Notes: generated by a model not told the origin, from the sequence alone. A stretch of DNA of 64,000 nt from an uncultured bacterium (GCA_905214195.1 CAJMLH010000001.1:1-64000), one strand, 5' to 3'; shown: positions 36,487 through 44,669, counted from the first letter of the stretch. Program-made: numbers and translations.

Positions 36487-37206
36487 GTGAGAAGTTTAAA
36501 TATGATTATCGGCGCTTTGTTTGTTATCGCCGGAGTTGCAATGATAGCCGGATTTAACGGCATTACATTTTTATCGGTAGCTTTTGTGATAGGATTACTG
36601 TTCATGGTTGCCGGAGTTTTAGGATGTATGTCTTATAAGAGCAATAGAGAAGATTCCGTAGACAGCACTTGGGTAGTGGTTGACGGAGCAACGACATTTG
36701 TTCTGGGATTTCTCATAATATCCAACAAACTGGCTTCTGACGCAGCAGTTCCTTTGGTTTTAGGCCTTTGGATAGCTGTAACGGGAATTCGTAATCTGAC
36801 AAGGGCGTTGGAAAAAGCAGATGTTAAGGACAGTTATTTTTACGGACATCTGGTTATAGGACTGGTTAATGTAATTGCAGGCCTTTATATGTTCTTCAAT
36901 AATGATTTGCTAATGCTTCCTGTCGGTATTCTGGTAGGAATATGTTTGTTGGTACACGGTCTTAACATATTCATGGTAGCCATAACTATTTTGGTTGCCA
37001 AGTCGGGATTCATAATGAGTAAGGAAGAAATGCTTGAACAGGCCGCAAAAGAAGTTGAAGAAGCTCACGAGGCTGCCAAGGAAGCTATTAAGGTATTGAA
37101 AGAAGCCAAGGCTACAGTAGAGGTTATAAAGGAAACTCCGGAGGAAGAACTTGATGCAGCACTTGCACCTAAACCTACCGAGGTTTCGGAAGAAGAAAAA
37201 GTATGA
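36487..37206 (+). CDS. DUF308/HdeD-like membrane protein
   Basis: The 239-aa protein has six hydrophobic segments (residues 5-170) in the paired pattern of DUF308. A charged Ala/Glu-rich tail of about 60 residues (EEMLEQAAKEVEEAHEAAKE onwards) is likely an amphipathic coiled coil in the cytoplasm. HdeD relatives are linked to acid resistance in enterobacteria, but the role here is unknown. The start is GTG 36487 after AGGAGGAAG. Its TGA overlaps the next gene's ATG by 4 nt. Confidence 0.75.
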   Translation: MRSLNMIIGALFVIAGVAMIAGFNGITFLSVAFVIGLLFMVAGVLGCMSYKSNREDSVDSTWVVVDGATTFVLGFLIISNKLASDAAVPLVLGLWIAVTGIRNLTRALEKADVKDSYFYGHLVIGLVNVIAGLYMFFNNDLLMLPVGILVGICLLVHGLNIFMVAITILVAKSGFIMSKEEMLEQAAKEVEEAHEAAKEAIKVLKEAKATVEVIKETPEEELDAALAPKPTEVSEEEKV

Positions 37207-38426
37207 ATAGATTCGTTGATATAGTCATAGTCGGAAGCGGACCTTCGGGACTTGCAGCAGCTGTTAAGATAAAGGAGAATATGCCCGGCGCAAGGGTATT
37301 GTTGATAGAAAAGATGAAGCAACCGGCAAAAAAGCTTAGTGCTTCCGGTAACGGCAGAGGTAATTTATCCAACAGAAAATGCGAATCCTGTGACGAAGCA
37401 CTCAGATTTTTCTCTGAAATAGGTGTAGCTGTCAGAATGGATAGTGAAGGGCGAATATATCCATACTCGGAAGACGCTAAAGCTGTAACTGATTCTCTTG
37501 TGAAGAGAGCAAAGCAGCTTGGTGTGGAGATACTTTTAAATACAAAAGCAGATAGTGTGGAAGCAGCTCGTGATAAGAAAGGCCGCTTCCATATTTTTGT
37601 TGAGAGAGAAAAAGAAAGAGGACAAATATTTGCAGACTATGTTCTTATCGCCACCGGAGGCAAATCTTTTGCATCATACGGTTCTACAGGTGACGGACAG
37701 ATAATGGCAAGAAAACTGGGTCATACAATTAAGCCTATGATTCCTGCCCTTACAGCCATAGAAATAAAAGAGAATATAAAGAGTCTAAAAGGAATCAGAG
37801 CAAAGGCACAGGCTTCGCTGTTTTTCCAGGGCGAATCGGTTTTCTGCGAACAAGGGGAAATCCAGTTCAGAGAGGACTGTATTTCCGGTATATGTATTAT
37901 GAACATGTCATCGAAACTGCCTGTATCAGGGCATGATGATGGTGGCAAATCCATGGAAAACTGCAAGATTGTTATAAACTTTATGCCTGATTTCAGTTCA
38001 GCAGAGTTAGTGGGATTTTTGAAGAATGAAGCAGATAATATATGTAAAACCGCTTCAGATATGTTAAAAACATTGGTGAAAACTGCAATTTTAGATGAGA
38101 TATTGAAAAGAAGCAATATAGCTCCTGATAAAGAGGCAAAATCTTTGACAATGGAAGAGATACTAAGCCTTGCAAATGGCCTCAGAATGTTCACTCTGAC
38201 TCCGACCGGCCGTAAAGGATGGAAAGAGGCTCAAGTGACCAAAGGCGGAGTTTGCCTTGAAGAAATAGATGGAAAAACCATGGAATCAAAACTTGTAAAA
38301 GGACTGTATTTTGCAGGTGAAGTAACAGATTATGATGGACCATGCGGTGGATACAACCTCAACAATGCATGGATTACGGGAATAAAAGCAGGCTGTGCAA
38401 TGGCAGCCGCCTTTAAAGGAGAATAG
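37203..38426 (+). CDS. HI0933/BaiN-family FAD-dependent oxidoreductase
   Basis: The 407-aa flavoprotein opens with the FAD Rossmann motif DIVIVGSGPSGLAAAVKI and has the family block KLSASGNGRGNLSN. It also has YVLIATGGKSFASYGSTGDG near 145-164 and the C-terminal FAD site GLYFAGEVTDYDGPCGGYN. The family is widespread. One gut-clostridial member (BaiN) reduces bile-acid intermediates, but most have no known substrate. It overlaps the DUF308 gene and is followed 6 nt later by a second flavoprotein gene, forming a three-gene operon. Confidence 0.87.
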   Translation: MNRFVDIVIVGSGPSGLAAAVKIKENMPGARVLLIEKMKQPAKKLSASGNGRGNLSNRKCESCDEALRFFSEIGVAVRMDSEGRIYPYSEDAKAVTDSLVKRAKQLGVEILLNTKADSVEAARDKKGRFHIFVEREKERGQIFADYVLIATGGKSFASYGSTGDGQIMARKLGHTIKPMIPALTAIEIKENIKSLKGIRAKAQASLFFQGESVFCEQGEIQFREDCISGICIMNMSSKLPVSGHDDGGKSMENCKIVINFMPDFSSAELVGFLKNEADNICKTASDMLKTLVKTAILDEILKRSNIAPDKEAKSLTMEEILSLANGLRMFTLTPTGRKGWKEAQVTKGGVCLEEIDGKTMESKLVKGLYFAGEVTDYDGPCGGYNLNNAWITGIKAGCAMAAAFKGE

Positions 38427-38432
38427 AAGTTT

Positions 38433-40025
38433 ATGTACAGGATTAACCAGATAAAACTGAGTTTGACGGAAAATGAGAATAAGCTTCCCGAAAAGGTTTT
38501 AAAAAAACTCAGATGCAAGGATTTGAAGCTGAAAGAGTGGAAAATTTCAAGGGAGTCCATAGATGCAAGAGACAAGTCGGATATAAAAAGGGTTTTTTCG
38601 GTGGACTTTGAAATCGAAGAAAATTCTTTCGGCAAAAAATCGGCAAATATGGCGAATATAAAGAAAAAAATAGAGAAAGCCGGAGCTGAGTTTTTCGTTC
38701 CGGAGGAATATAGGCTTCCGCAAGATTGCGGAAGTTTTTCTGACAGAAACAAGGAAAGACCTGTAGTAGTCGGCTTCGGTCCGGGAGGGATTTTTGCAGC
38801 GCTGATTTTAGCACAGGCAGGTGCAAAACCTATTGTAATAGAGAGAGGCTGCGATGTAGATAAAAGGGCGGAGGATGTTCGGATATTTTGGGAAAAAGGT
38901 ATATTAGACACTGAATCTAATGTACAGTTTGGAGAAGGCGGTGCCGGTGCCTTTTCAGACGGAAAATTGACTACGGGAATAAAGGATTTAAGAATAAGGA
39001 AAGTTCTTACGGAGCTTGTTCGCTTCGGTGCACCGAAAGAGATTCTCTATAGGCAAAAACCTCATGTGGGTACTGATCTTTTGCGTGGAACGGTGAGAAA
39101 TATAAGAGAAGAGATAATAAGACTTGGCGGAGAAGTGAGATTCAATACGACAATGACCGGATTCACAGCAGAGGGAGAACAGCTTACAGGGCTTAAACTT
39201 TTGGATAGGGGCAGTAGCAGAGAATACGAGCTTCCATGTGAAAAGGTGATTCTTGCTATAGGTCACAGTGCAAGAGATACTTTCAGAATGTTAAATGCTT
39301 TTGGTATAAAGATGGAGCAGAAACCTTTTTCAATCGGAGTAAGAATCGAGCATCCGCAAGACTTGATAGATACGGCGCAGTATGGCAGACCGGGCAGGGA
39401 GCTTGGATTGCCGCCTGCCGAATATAAGCTTAGTTACAGGTGTCGTGAAGAAGAAGGAAGAGGTGTTTACAGCTTTTGTATGTGTCCCGGAGGCGAGGTG
39501 ATAATATCATCTTCCGAGAAAGGCGGGATTGTGGTGAATGGTATGAGTTTGCATGCTCGTGACAGCGGAAAAGCCAACAGCGCACTTCTTTGTGATGTAA
39601 GAACGGACGACTTCGGCAGTGACGATGTTTTGGCCGGAGTTTCATTTCAAGAAAAGTACGAAAGGCAGGCTTTCCGCATGGCAGGCGGCAGCTACGCTCC
39701 GCCTGCCGCCACATGGGGCGCCTTAAGGGATGGGTTTGCGCCCCATGTTGAGGGCTGCCTTCCGGAGTTTGCAGTGGCAGCCCTGCGGCGAGCAATGCCT
39801 GAGTTCGGTAAAAAAATCAAGGGCTTTGACTCTGATGATGCTATGGTATATGCGGTGGAAACAAGGAGTTCTTCGCCTGTTAGGATTTTAAGGGGGAAAG
39901 ACGGTAAAAGCCTTTCATTGAAAGGACTATATCCATGCGGAGAGGGGGCAGGTTATGCAGGAGGCATAACATCTGCTGCCGTAGATGGAATAAAAATGGC
40001 GGAAGCCGTTTTGAGAGCAGAGTAA
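38433..40025 (+). CDS. FAD-dependent dehydrogenase (COG2509 type)
   Basis: The 530-aa protein starts with a small alpha/beta domain of about 100 residues (the region typical of COG2509). The dinucleotide site VVVGFGPGGIFAALILAQAG is near 108-127. Next come VQFGEGGAGAFSDGKLTTGI, GTDLLRGTVRNIREEI, and a C-terminal LYPCGEGAGYAGGITSAAVDG. The substrate is unknown. It lies immediately after the HI0933-type gene. The overall reading is a flavin redox operon of unknown purpose. Confidence 0.85.
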   Translation: MYRINQIKLSLTENENKLPEKVLKKLRCKDLKLKEWKISRESIDARDKSDIKRVFSVDFEIEENSFGKKSANMANIKKKIEKAGAEFFVPEEYRLPQDCGSFSDRNKERPVVVGFGPGGIFAALILAQAGAKPIVIERGCDVDKRAEDVRIFWEKGILDTESNVQFGEGGAGAFSDGKLTTGIKDLRIRKVLTELVRFGAPKEILYRQKPHVGTDLLRGTVRNIREEIIRLGGEVRFNTTMTGFTAEGEQLTGLKLLDRGSSREYELPCEKVILAIGHSARDTFRMLNAFGIKMEQKPFSIGVRIEHPQDLIDTAQYGRPGRELGLPPAEYKLSYRCREEEGRGVYSFCMCPGGEVIISSSEKGGIVVNGMSLHARDSGKANSALLCDVRTDDFGSDDVLAGVSFQEKYERQAFRMAGGSYAPPAATWGALRDGFAPHVEGCLPEFAVAALRRAMPEFGKKIKGFDSDDAMVYAVETRSSSPVRILRGKDGKSLSLKGLYPCGEGAGYAGGITSAAVDGIKMAEAVLRAE

Positions 40026-40137
40026 ATAAGCGGCGAATGAGAGGTAACAGCGATATATAAAAAGCCGCCGTAGAATGCTTGCTGAACGCAAAGTGACGGA
40101 GCAAATGACGGTTCTATGTCAAATGTTGGAGATTGGG

Positions 40138-40225
40138 GGTTATAGGACAAAAGGGTTGGTAAAAATCGCCGTGACTGTTGATAAATGAATGGTTATAGCG
40201 ATTTAAGCTATTTTGCCTTATAACC
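40138..40225. repeat. 88-bp MITE-like imperfect palindrome
   Basis: GGTTATAGGACAAAA (40138-40152) and TTTTGCCTTATAACC (40211-40225) pair at 14 of 15 positions, including one G-U. A nested AATCGC/GCGATT pair lies at about 40164-40203. It may be a small non-autonomous element or a structured RNA. Confidence 0.45.
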
Positions 40226-40257
40226 TGTGATTGATACAAGTTTGTAACAAAAAATCG

Positions 40258-40283
40258 AAAGAGGCGGCGTAAGCCGCCTCTTC
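40258..40283 (+). terminator. terminator-like GC-rich hairpin
   Basis: AAGAGGCGGC and GCCGCCTCTT form a 10-bp stem with a GTAA loop. The T-tract is weak. It could end the flavoprotein operon, 230 nt after its last stop. Confidence 0.55.
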
Positions 40284-40288
40284 ACTAT

Positions 40289-40386
40289 TTGAACTGTACC
40301 CCATTGTGTGGACATTTTGAAGAATGTTTTACCTAATTCCCTAAACTCCTGATGTGGGATATATGAACTGTATCCAATAGAACGGA
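40289..40386. repeat. two IS-end-like sequences (TGAACTGTAnCC family)
   Basis: TTGAACTGTACCCCATTGTG (40289-40308) and TGAACTGTATCCAATAG (40364-40380) share a core. A third copy sits at 62464-62490. The form resembles terminal repeats of IS3-family elements, but no transposase gene lies nearby, so these are probably scars. Confidence 0.4.
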
Positions 40387-40788
40387 TAAGGAGAGGAAAG
40401 GGGAGTACCTAAAAAAGCGTAAAAACAAAAGTGGAATGTAGACGAACCTTATGACGAACATTCAAATACCCAATAAGGAGATGACGAAACCTTTTCAGCC
40501 ACTCAACCATTCATTAGGGAATCCAAATGACGAAGCTGTAACAGGTGGCATGAGCCACCTGATTTTGATATTATAAGGCTGCAAGCGGTTATTCAAGGAA
40601 ATAATAATGATAACTGATGAGTGGTAATGCAGGAAACAGAAAGATATAGTTAAAAATTTAGCAAGTATTCTGTATACACATCAAAGTCATATTGAAATCA
40701 TATATATATGATATAATTTTTTAAAATATAAATAATTTGTCGAGAAAAGGGGATGTAGTCAATAAAGGTTAGTTATCAGGAATGGCAG

Positions 40789-41157
40789 GTGGGATATCAT
40801 GAGCAAATACAAAAAACATTTACTATAATTGTACAGGTTCTGATACTGATTATATTTTTTATGGGTGAACAGAATAATTTCGTGATTCACTTTGAAGACT
40901 TGTTTGAATCACTATTGTGGGTGGCACTAAATACAGGATTTATCCTAAGCAGGTGCAGAGGAGGCCTTAGAGGTAGAGGTTCGAGGAATATTATAGTTAT
41001 TGCAAGTCTTTGCTTATTGGCAGCAGACGGCATTGTTTTTCTCTTTGGGCTTATAAGCAAGACTGATATTTCGGCAATTTTTTTGATAACGACATTCCTG
41101 CCGGGTATAGCATCAATAGCAGCGGCAGATGATGAGGCGAAAACAGATAATATATAA
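40789..41157 (+). CDS. hypothetical membrane protein
   Basis: I do not recognise this 122-aa protein. It has four hydrophobic segments (about 10-27, 40-52, 66-85, 92-112) and an Arg/Gly-rich loop CRGGLRGRGSR between the second and third. The start is GTG 40789 with a weak CAGGA 8 nt upstream. It is the first of three consecutive short membrane ORFs in the accessory region. Confidence 0.5.
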   Translation: MGYHEQIQKTFTIIVQVLILIIFFMGEQNNFVIHFEDLFESLLWVALNTGFILSRCRGGLRGRGSRNIIVIASLCLLAADGIVFLFGLISKTDISAIFLITTFLPGIASIAAADDEAKTDNI

Positions 41158-41252
41158 GAAAATACCCGATAATGTAAGCATGTTGTTATTTGAACCGGTT
41201 CTTTAATATATTTTGAGTGCTTTTGCTATTGGTGGCGGAAAAGAGGCTGATT

Positions 41253-41513
41253 ATGAAAAAAAGCAACTTTTTAAAAAAAATCAAGCTGTTATTAACCTCC
41301 GTAAATCAACCTACAGGAGTATATATAACTCAGGCCGTGGTGCTTTACAGCTTACTTATATTATATATTATCAATGAGATTGGCACCTTTAAGTTTTTAA
41401 TGTATATGGATTTGTCCGCTACGCAGATTACATTAAAATTCGCCATATGTGCATTGCTTCTTATGGGCGCAACGGTGTATATGGTTAAAGGTATAATCTC
41501 ATACAAGAAATGA
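41253..41513 (+). CDS. hypothetical small membrane protein
   Basis: The 86-aa protein has a Lys-rich N-terminus (MKKSNFLKKIK) and two hydrophobic segments (about 23-42 and 58-78). It ends with YKK. ATG 41253 is chosen because AGAGG precedes it by 7 nt; a GTG further upstream in frame is unsupported. Its stop overlaps the start of the next ORF by 4 nt, which favours both being translated. The function is unknown. Confidence 0.5.
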   Translation: MKKSNFLKKIKLLLTSVNQPTGVYITQAVVLYSLLILYIINEIGTFKFLMYMDLSATQITLKFAICALLLMGATVYMVKGIISYKK

Positions 41514-41752
41514 AAAATCTTTCCATTAAGGGTGTGGTTTTAAGAAATTACAGAGGGACGGTTGCTGCTGCCCCTCTGATTTTTTTAAAATTTACCACTT
41601 TCCTTGAGCTGATTGTTATAATTTCGTTACCTTTTAAGCTCATGTTCCTTTCTCTGAACGGCACTACCGAAGTTTACAGTTGGCTTGTAATTTTGACACC
41701 GTATCAATCGTTAGTTCCTCTTGTGAGAATTATAATGTCAGGGAAACCATAA
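41510..41752 (+). CDS. hypothetical small membrane protein
   Basis: The 80-aa protein has hydrophobic segments near 19-50 and 56-75. It starts in the ATGA overlap with the previous ORF and has no separate SD. No family was recognised. The overlap and shared membrane character suggest a pair of products from one transcript. Confidence 0.4.
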   Translation: MKNLSIKGVVLRNYRGTVAAAPLIFLKFTTFLELIVIISLPFKLMFLSLNGTTEVYSWLVILTPYQSLVPLVRIIMSGKP

Positions 41753-41802
41753 AAATTGAAGAATAAAATCATTAACAATTGACAATAAAGATAATGTAAT
41801 TA

Positions 41803-41811
41803 TGATATAAT
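41803..41811 (+). promoter_or_regulatory. extended -10 promoter of the brnT-brnA locus
   Basis: TG-A-TATAAT lies at 41803-41811, with TTGACA upstream at 41779-41784, although the 21-bp spacing is too long for both to be used together. It precedes the brnT remnant by 23 nt. Confidence 0.4.
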
Positions 41812-41833
41812 TATAAAGAGGGAAATTTTGCAA

Positions 41834-42097
41834 ATGTATTTTGAATGGGACTAAAGGAAAAATAAAAAACATCGGATATCGTTCGATGAAGCGAAATCGG
41901 TATTTTATAATGATAAGGCAACACTGCTTGATGATTCGGAACATTCAATAGATGAAGAATGATTCTTGATTATAGAAACTTCTCAGACAGAAAAAGTTTG
42001 TATTGTAAGCCATTGTTACAGAGAACCAAATGACATAATTCGTATTATATCAGCAAGAAAAGCAACAAAGACTGAAAGAAAATTTTATACGAAATAA
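41834..42097 (+). pseudogene. brnT: brnT toxin pseudogene (two in-frame stops)
   Basis: Reading from ATG 41834 to TAA 42095 in one frame gives a BrnT-type RNase toxin sequence. The landmarks are YFEWD, HRISFDEAKSVFYNDKA, DDSEHS, VSHCYRE and IIRIISARKATKTERKFY. The frame is broken by TAA at 41852 and TGA at 41960, and a few residues appear lost after the first stop. The second stop sits where the family has Arg, as a CGA-to-TGA change would give. The partner antitoxin brnA follows after 14 nt and is intact, so the toxin is dead and the antitoxin is left. Confidence 0.8.
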
Positions 42098-42111
42098 AGG
42101 TGGTGTTAATC

Positions 42112-42327
42112 ATGAGAGAAGAATATAATATCAATGAATTAAATCCAAGAAAAAATCCTTATGCTGAACGCTTGAAAAAGCAGATAACAATCAATATAGA
42201 CAAGACAATAATTGATTTTTTCAAAGAAGAATCCGAGAATGTAGGAATCCCATATCAGACACTGATAAACCTATACCTTAAGGATTGTGTAACAAAGAAA
42301 AGGCATCTTGAATTAGAATGGAAGTAA
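42112..42327 (+). CDS. brnA: BrnA family antitoxin
   Basis: The 71-aa protein ends in a ribbon-helix-helix-like region (ITINIDKTIIDFFKEESENV, then GIPYQTLINLYL), as in BrnA antitoxins. These bind BrnT and repress their own promoter. ATG 42112 follows AAAGGTGG. The toxin gene upstream is a pseudogene, so this product can act only as a DNA-binding autorepressor or as an antitoxin against a homologous toxin elsewhere. Confidence 0.8.
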   Translation: MREEYNINELNPRKNPYAERLKKQITINIDKTIIDFFKEESENVGIPYQTLINLYLKDCVTKKRHLELEWK

Positions 42328-42335
42328 CGATAAAA

Positions 42336-42367
42336 GTACCTAAGAATAATTCTTAGGTGCTTTTTTA
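42336..42367 (+). terminator. terminator after brnA
   Basis: GTACCTAAGAA (42336-42346) pairs with TTCTTAGGTGC (42350-42360), and a T-run follows. Confidence 0.85.
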
Positions 42368-42380
42368 TTTTTAACAGGTG

Positions 42381-42557
42381 CGTTATTGCTAAAGCAATAA
42401 CGATTGTGATCTTTGTTCACTTGAGCTGTCATTATGGGTCATTTCAAGCCACCGGCAAGGGGCGAGCTGTTGTATTCGCTAAAGCGAATCTCCACCGGCA
42501 AGTCTGCCACCATTGCTTCAGCTTTCCATTTCCCCATTGGGCAGTCATCAAGTGAAC
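42381..42557. repeat. hairpin- and repeat-rich block, possible mobile-element debris
   Basis: Two hairpins share a GCTAAAGC core: CGTTATTGCT/AGCAATAACG (42381-42402) and ATTCGCT/AGCGAAT (42474-42489). CCACCGGCAAG occurs twice as a direct repeat (42449 and 42492). GTTCACTTGA (42415-42424) and TCAAGTGAAC (42548-42557) form a perfect 10-bp inverted repeat around the block. The local G+C is higher than the surroundings. I suspect a non-coding remnant of an integrative conjugative element. Confidence 0.45.
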
Positions 42558-42600
42558 GCACTAAGGTGTTACGGAAACTGTATTTGATTAAAAAGGAAAA

Positions 42601-42745
42601 ATGAAAATGAATAGAGAAGAATTTGCAACGAAAATAAAATATGGCATAGATCCTTATTTACCTTGAAGATTTTTCTGAAATCTATCAGATAGGACTTCCT
42701 ATAGAACCGGTGCTAAGGGAGATAGCGAAGAGTTTTGATAGATAA
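42601..42745 (+). pseudogene. frameshifted short gene fragment
   Basis: ATG 42601 follows AAAGGAAA and encodes MKMNREEFATKIKYGIDPYL before a stop at 42664. A shift near 42660 continues as EDFSEIYQIGLPIEPVLREI and ends at 42743. The joined product of about 47 residues looks like a broken protein gene. I do not recognise the family with confidence. Confidence 0.4.
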
Positions 42746-42956
42746 TGGGAACGGGAAAATTTTTTGTTTAATAAAGAAATGAACATTCTGATAAAAACTC
42801 AACACTATGGTTTGTTATTTTTTTAAAACTTACTATTGTCATTTAAGGGGTAGTACGCAAAAATTATGGTATTTCATTCTTGAATTATCCGATTTGACAT
42901 GCTAAAATAAATTCAAATATCAAAATTTGTTTTTATTTCAAAGAGGGGGGAATGGC

Positions 42957-43577
42957 ATGCCAAAGGTAGCTTATTCCGAGGAGGACAGAGAGCGTATCAG
43001 AACGGAACTTGTCAGAGTTGGTCTTGAGCTGATGGCAAAACAGGGCATACAACATACTACCGTGGAGCAAATATATAAAAAGGTTGGGATTTCACGGACT
43101 TTCTTTTATTCCTTTTTCGCAACGAAAGAAGATTTGGTCGTTGAAATGCTGTACTTGCAACAGCCTAAAATCATTGAATATGTGCAAAGGCTGATGAACA
43201 ATCCCGATTTGAACTGGCGTGATGCTGTGAAAGAATTTCTCTATGCCTGTTGCTATGGAGAAAAAAATGGTATTGCTGTTTTGACGGTTGAAGAACAACA
43301 GCTTCTTTTTAAACGCTTGTCAAAGGAGAGCTATCGAGTGTTCCGCCAAAAGCAGTTTCGCCTTTTCGGAGAAATTTTAGAAAACTTTGGGATAAAGAAA
43401 GACCCGGCAAGGATCAAGCTGTTTACGAATTTAAGCTTGACGGTAATGGTTGTACGCAGAGCTATTCCCGATACGCTGCCGCTGTTTGTTCCCGAAGCTG
43501 CCGATGAGACGATTGACTTTCAGATAAATGCAATTGTCGATGCCTTGGAAAAATTAAAAACAGAGTCTGCATCTTAA
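42957..43577 (+). CDS. TetR/AcrR family transcriptional regulator
   Basis: The 206-aa protein has an N-terminal TetR HTH, about residues 10-55 (GLELMAKQGIQHTTVEQIYK, then KVGISRTFFYSFFATKEDLV), and a helical ligand-binding C-terminus. ATG 42957 follows AGAGGGGGG by 6-7 nt; a longer in-frame start (42927) has no site. Codon choice is richer in CCG, GCC and CTG than the core genes, which fits transfer. No pump or enzyme gene lies next to it, so its target is unclear. The nearest candidate is the 161-aa gene at 43838. Confidence 0.85.
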   Translation: MPKVAYSEEDRERIRTELVRVGLELMAKQGIQHTTVEQIYKKVGISRTFFYSFFATKEDLVVEMLYLQQPKIIEYVQRLMNNPDLNWRDAVKEFLYACCYGEKNGIAVLTVEEQQLLFKRLSKESYRVFRQKQFRLFGEILENFGIKKDPARIKLFTNLSLTVMVVRRAIPDTLPLFVPEAADETIDFQINAIVDALEKLKTESAS

Positions 43578-43739
43578 ATGATTGATATGGATAATCCGTC
43601 CGAATATTATGTTTCGGTTTTATATTCAGGCGGATTTCATTTCAAACCAAATAAAGATAAACTTAAATATTTGTACTTATTTTGTGCGATAAATGATAAA
43701 ACAAAATACAAATGGGCGAAGCGTACCCCATATTGTTAA
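43578..43739 (+). CDS. possible short ORF directly after the TetR gene
   Basis: A 53-codon frame begins at the ATG touching the TetR stop (TAAATG). The product has YYVSVLYSGGFHFKPNKDKL and an aromatic, basic tail ending TPYC. No ribosome site is visible. It may be a remnant or a coupled small protein. No family was recognised. Confidence 0.25.
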   Translation: MIDMDNPSEYYVSVLYSGGFHFKPNKDKLKYLYLFCAINDKTKYKWAKRTPYC

Positions 43740-43837
43740 AGCGTAATATTGTGAAAAACCTATTTATTTATGATACGGAGAGGACAGTCCTATCCGTTCT
43801 CATATAAAAATTTTAAAGATTTACGGAGGAAATGAAC

Positions 43838-44323
43838 ATGGGATTTTTTGGCAAGTTATTTAAGGGGCCTGAAATTGACATGGAAAAGAGCGACGCAAAT
43901 GCAAAGAAAATGCGTGTTCTGTTTAATCAGGTTGTAGAAAATGGGGAAAATTACAGACTGATTTTCGGTTATACAGAGGATGTGAGCCGTTTCAATTACG
44001 GCTTTGTTCATGGTAGCAAAACAAAGATCGGCAATTTAATTGTCGGTTGGAACGAAGATGATCAGACGATTGTAGTAGTTCCCACAGTACCTGACCTTTC
44101 CGGATGCAGCGATCCGACATACTATCGCCGTTCTGAAATTTTGAAAGCATATAGGAATAAGTATCCTACTGAGGCATTCATCATTTATCCGGACAAAAAG
44201 GGGTACATCGGTATCAATGCTTATGACTGGCTGGAAGATGAAAGCCTGTATGTCTATGTATCGCAGGATGATGAGTTGGCCGCTTTTACCGACTTCTTTA
44301 TGAACCGTTTTGCGACAAAGTGA
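43838..44323 (+). CDS. hypothetical protein in accessory region
   Basis: I do not recognise this 161-aa soluble protein. It starts MGFFGKLFKGPEIDMEK, a layout common in short bacterial proteins that follow an amphipathic N-terminus. An alpha/beta-like stretch follows (NYRLIFGYTEDVSRFNYGFV, IGNLIVGWNEDDQTIVVVP, TEAFIIYPDKKGYIGINAYDW). ATG 43838 lies 8 nt after GGAGG; the in-frame ATG at 43832 is too close. It is followed 8 nt later by a small membrane ORF, probably in the same transcript. Confidence 0.65.
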   Translation: MGFFGKLFKGPEIDMEKSDANAKKMRVLFNQVVENGENYRLIFGYTEDVSRFNYGFVHGSKTKIGNLIVGWNEDDQTIVVVPTVPDLSGCSDPTYYRRSEILKAYRNKYPTEAFIIYPDKKGYIGINAYDWLEDESLYVYVSQDDELAAFTDFFMNRFATK

Positions 44324-44331
44324 TGTGAAAA

Positions 44332-44502
44332 ATGTTTATTGGAGAAATCGGAGCGTTTCTGCTGCTTCTTGTGATTGTGTTTATATTTGCCAATTTGTGG
44401 TTTCATTTTATAGAGGCAATATTGCAGAGAATCAAAAGGGTGTTTACACATCATAAAAAACCTTCGGCATGGCATCCACTTCCTCCGGACAAGGAGGAGT
44501 GA
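44332..44502 (+). CDS. 56-aa single-pass membrane protein
   Basis: The ORF from ATG 44332 has one long hydrophobic helix (about residues 8-24, GAFLLLLVIVFIFANLW). A basic stretch QRIKRVFTHHKK follows, then a Pro-rich, acidic tail ending DKEE. It begins 8 nt after the 161-aa gene and has a weak site (GATGTG). Coupling to that gene is likely. The function is unknown. Confidence 0.5.
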   Translation: MFIGEIGAFLLLLVIVFIFANLWFHFIEAILQRIKRVFTHHKKPSAWHPLPPDKEE

Positions 44503-44504
44503 GA

Positions 44505-44549
44505 ATGTTTGATATAAACGAGATTAGAAAACGAGCAGGCATCCGCTGA
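44505..44549 (+). pseudogene. truncated ORF with strong ribosome binding site
   Basis: AAGGAGGAG (44491-44499) precedes ATG 44505, which opens only 14 codons (MFDINEIRKRAGIR) before TGA. The strong SD with so short a frame suggests a gene start cut off by deletion or a nonsense change. The sequence downstream to the terminator at 44670 shows no continuation that I can identify. Confidence 0.4.
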
Positions 44550-44669
44550 TACAGGGTTATAATTAGGAATTCTTGACCGGAGATTTGGGTCAGCGGTATA
44601 AAAGTCAATATGCCACTGATCTGCACAGAGAAAAATCGTGATTATAAAGCAGACATTAAAGCTGACACA

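Larger units (their letters stand above)
40026..40788. other. 763-bp gene-free region with inverted repeats and IS-end-like sequences
   Basis: It holds a 15-bp imperfect inverted repeat (40138-40225), a terminator (40258-40283) and two related sequences beginning TGAACTGTA (40289 and 40364). A second hairpin AGGTGGC/GCCACCT lies at 40543-40560. No convincing ORF is present. Short open fragments, such as one of about 41 codons from 40450, lack a ribosome site. It marks the left edge of the decayed accessory region. Confidence 0.6.

Noticed and set aside
40450..40575. 41-codon open frame in the gene-free region
   Set aside because: There is no ribosome site, the composition is unusual, and it runs through a hairpin at 40543-40560. 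It is more likely decayed DNA.
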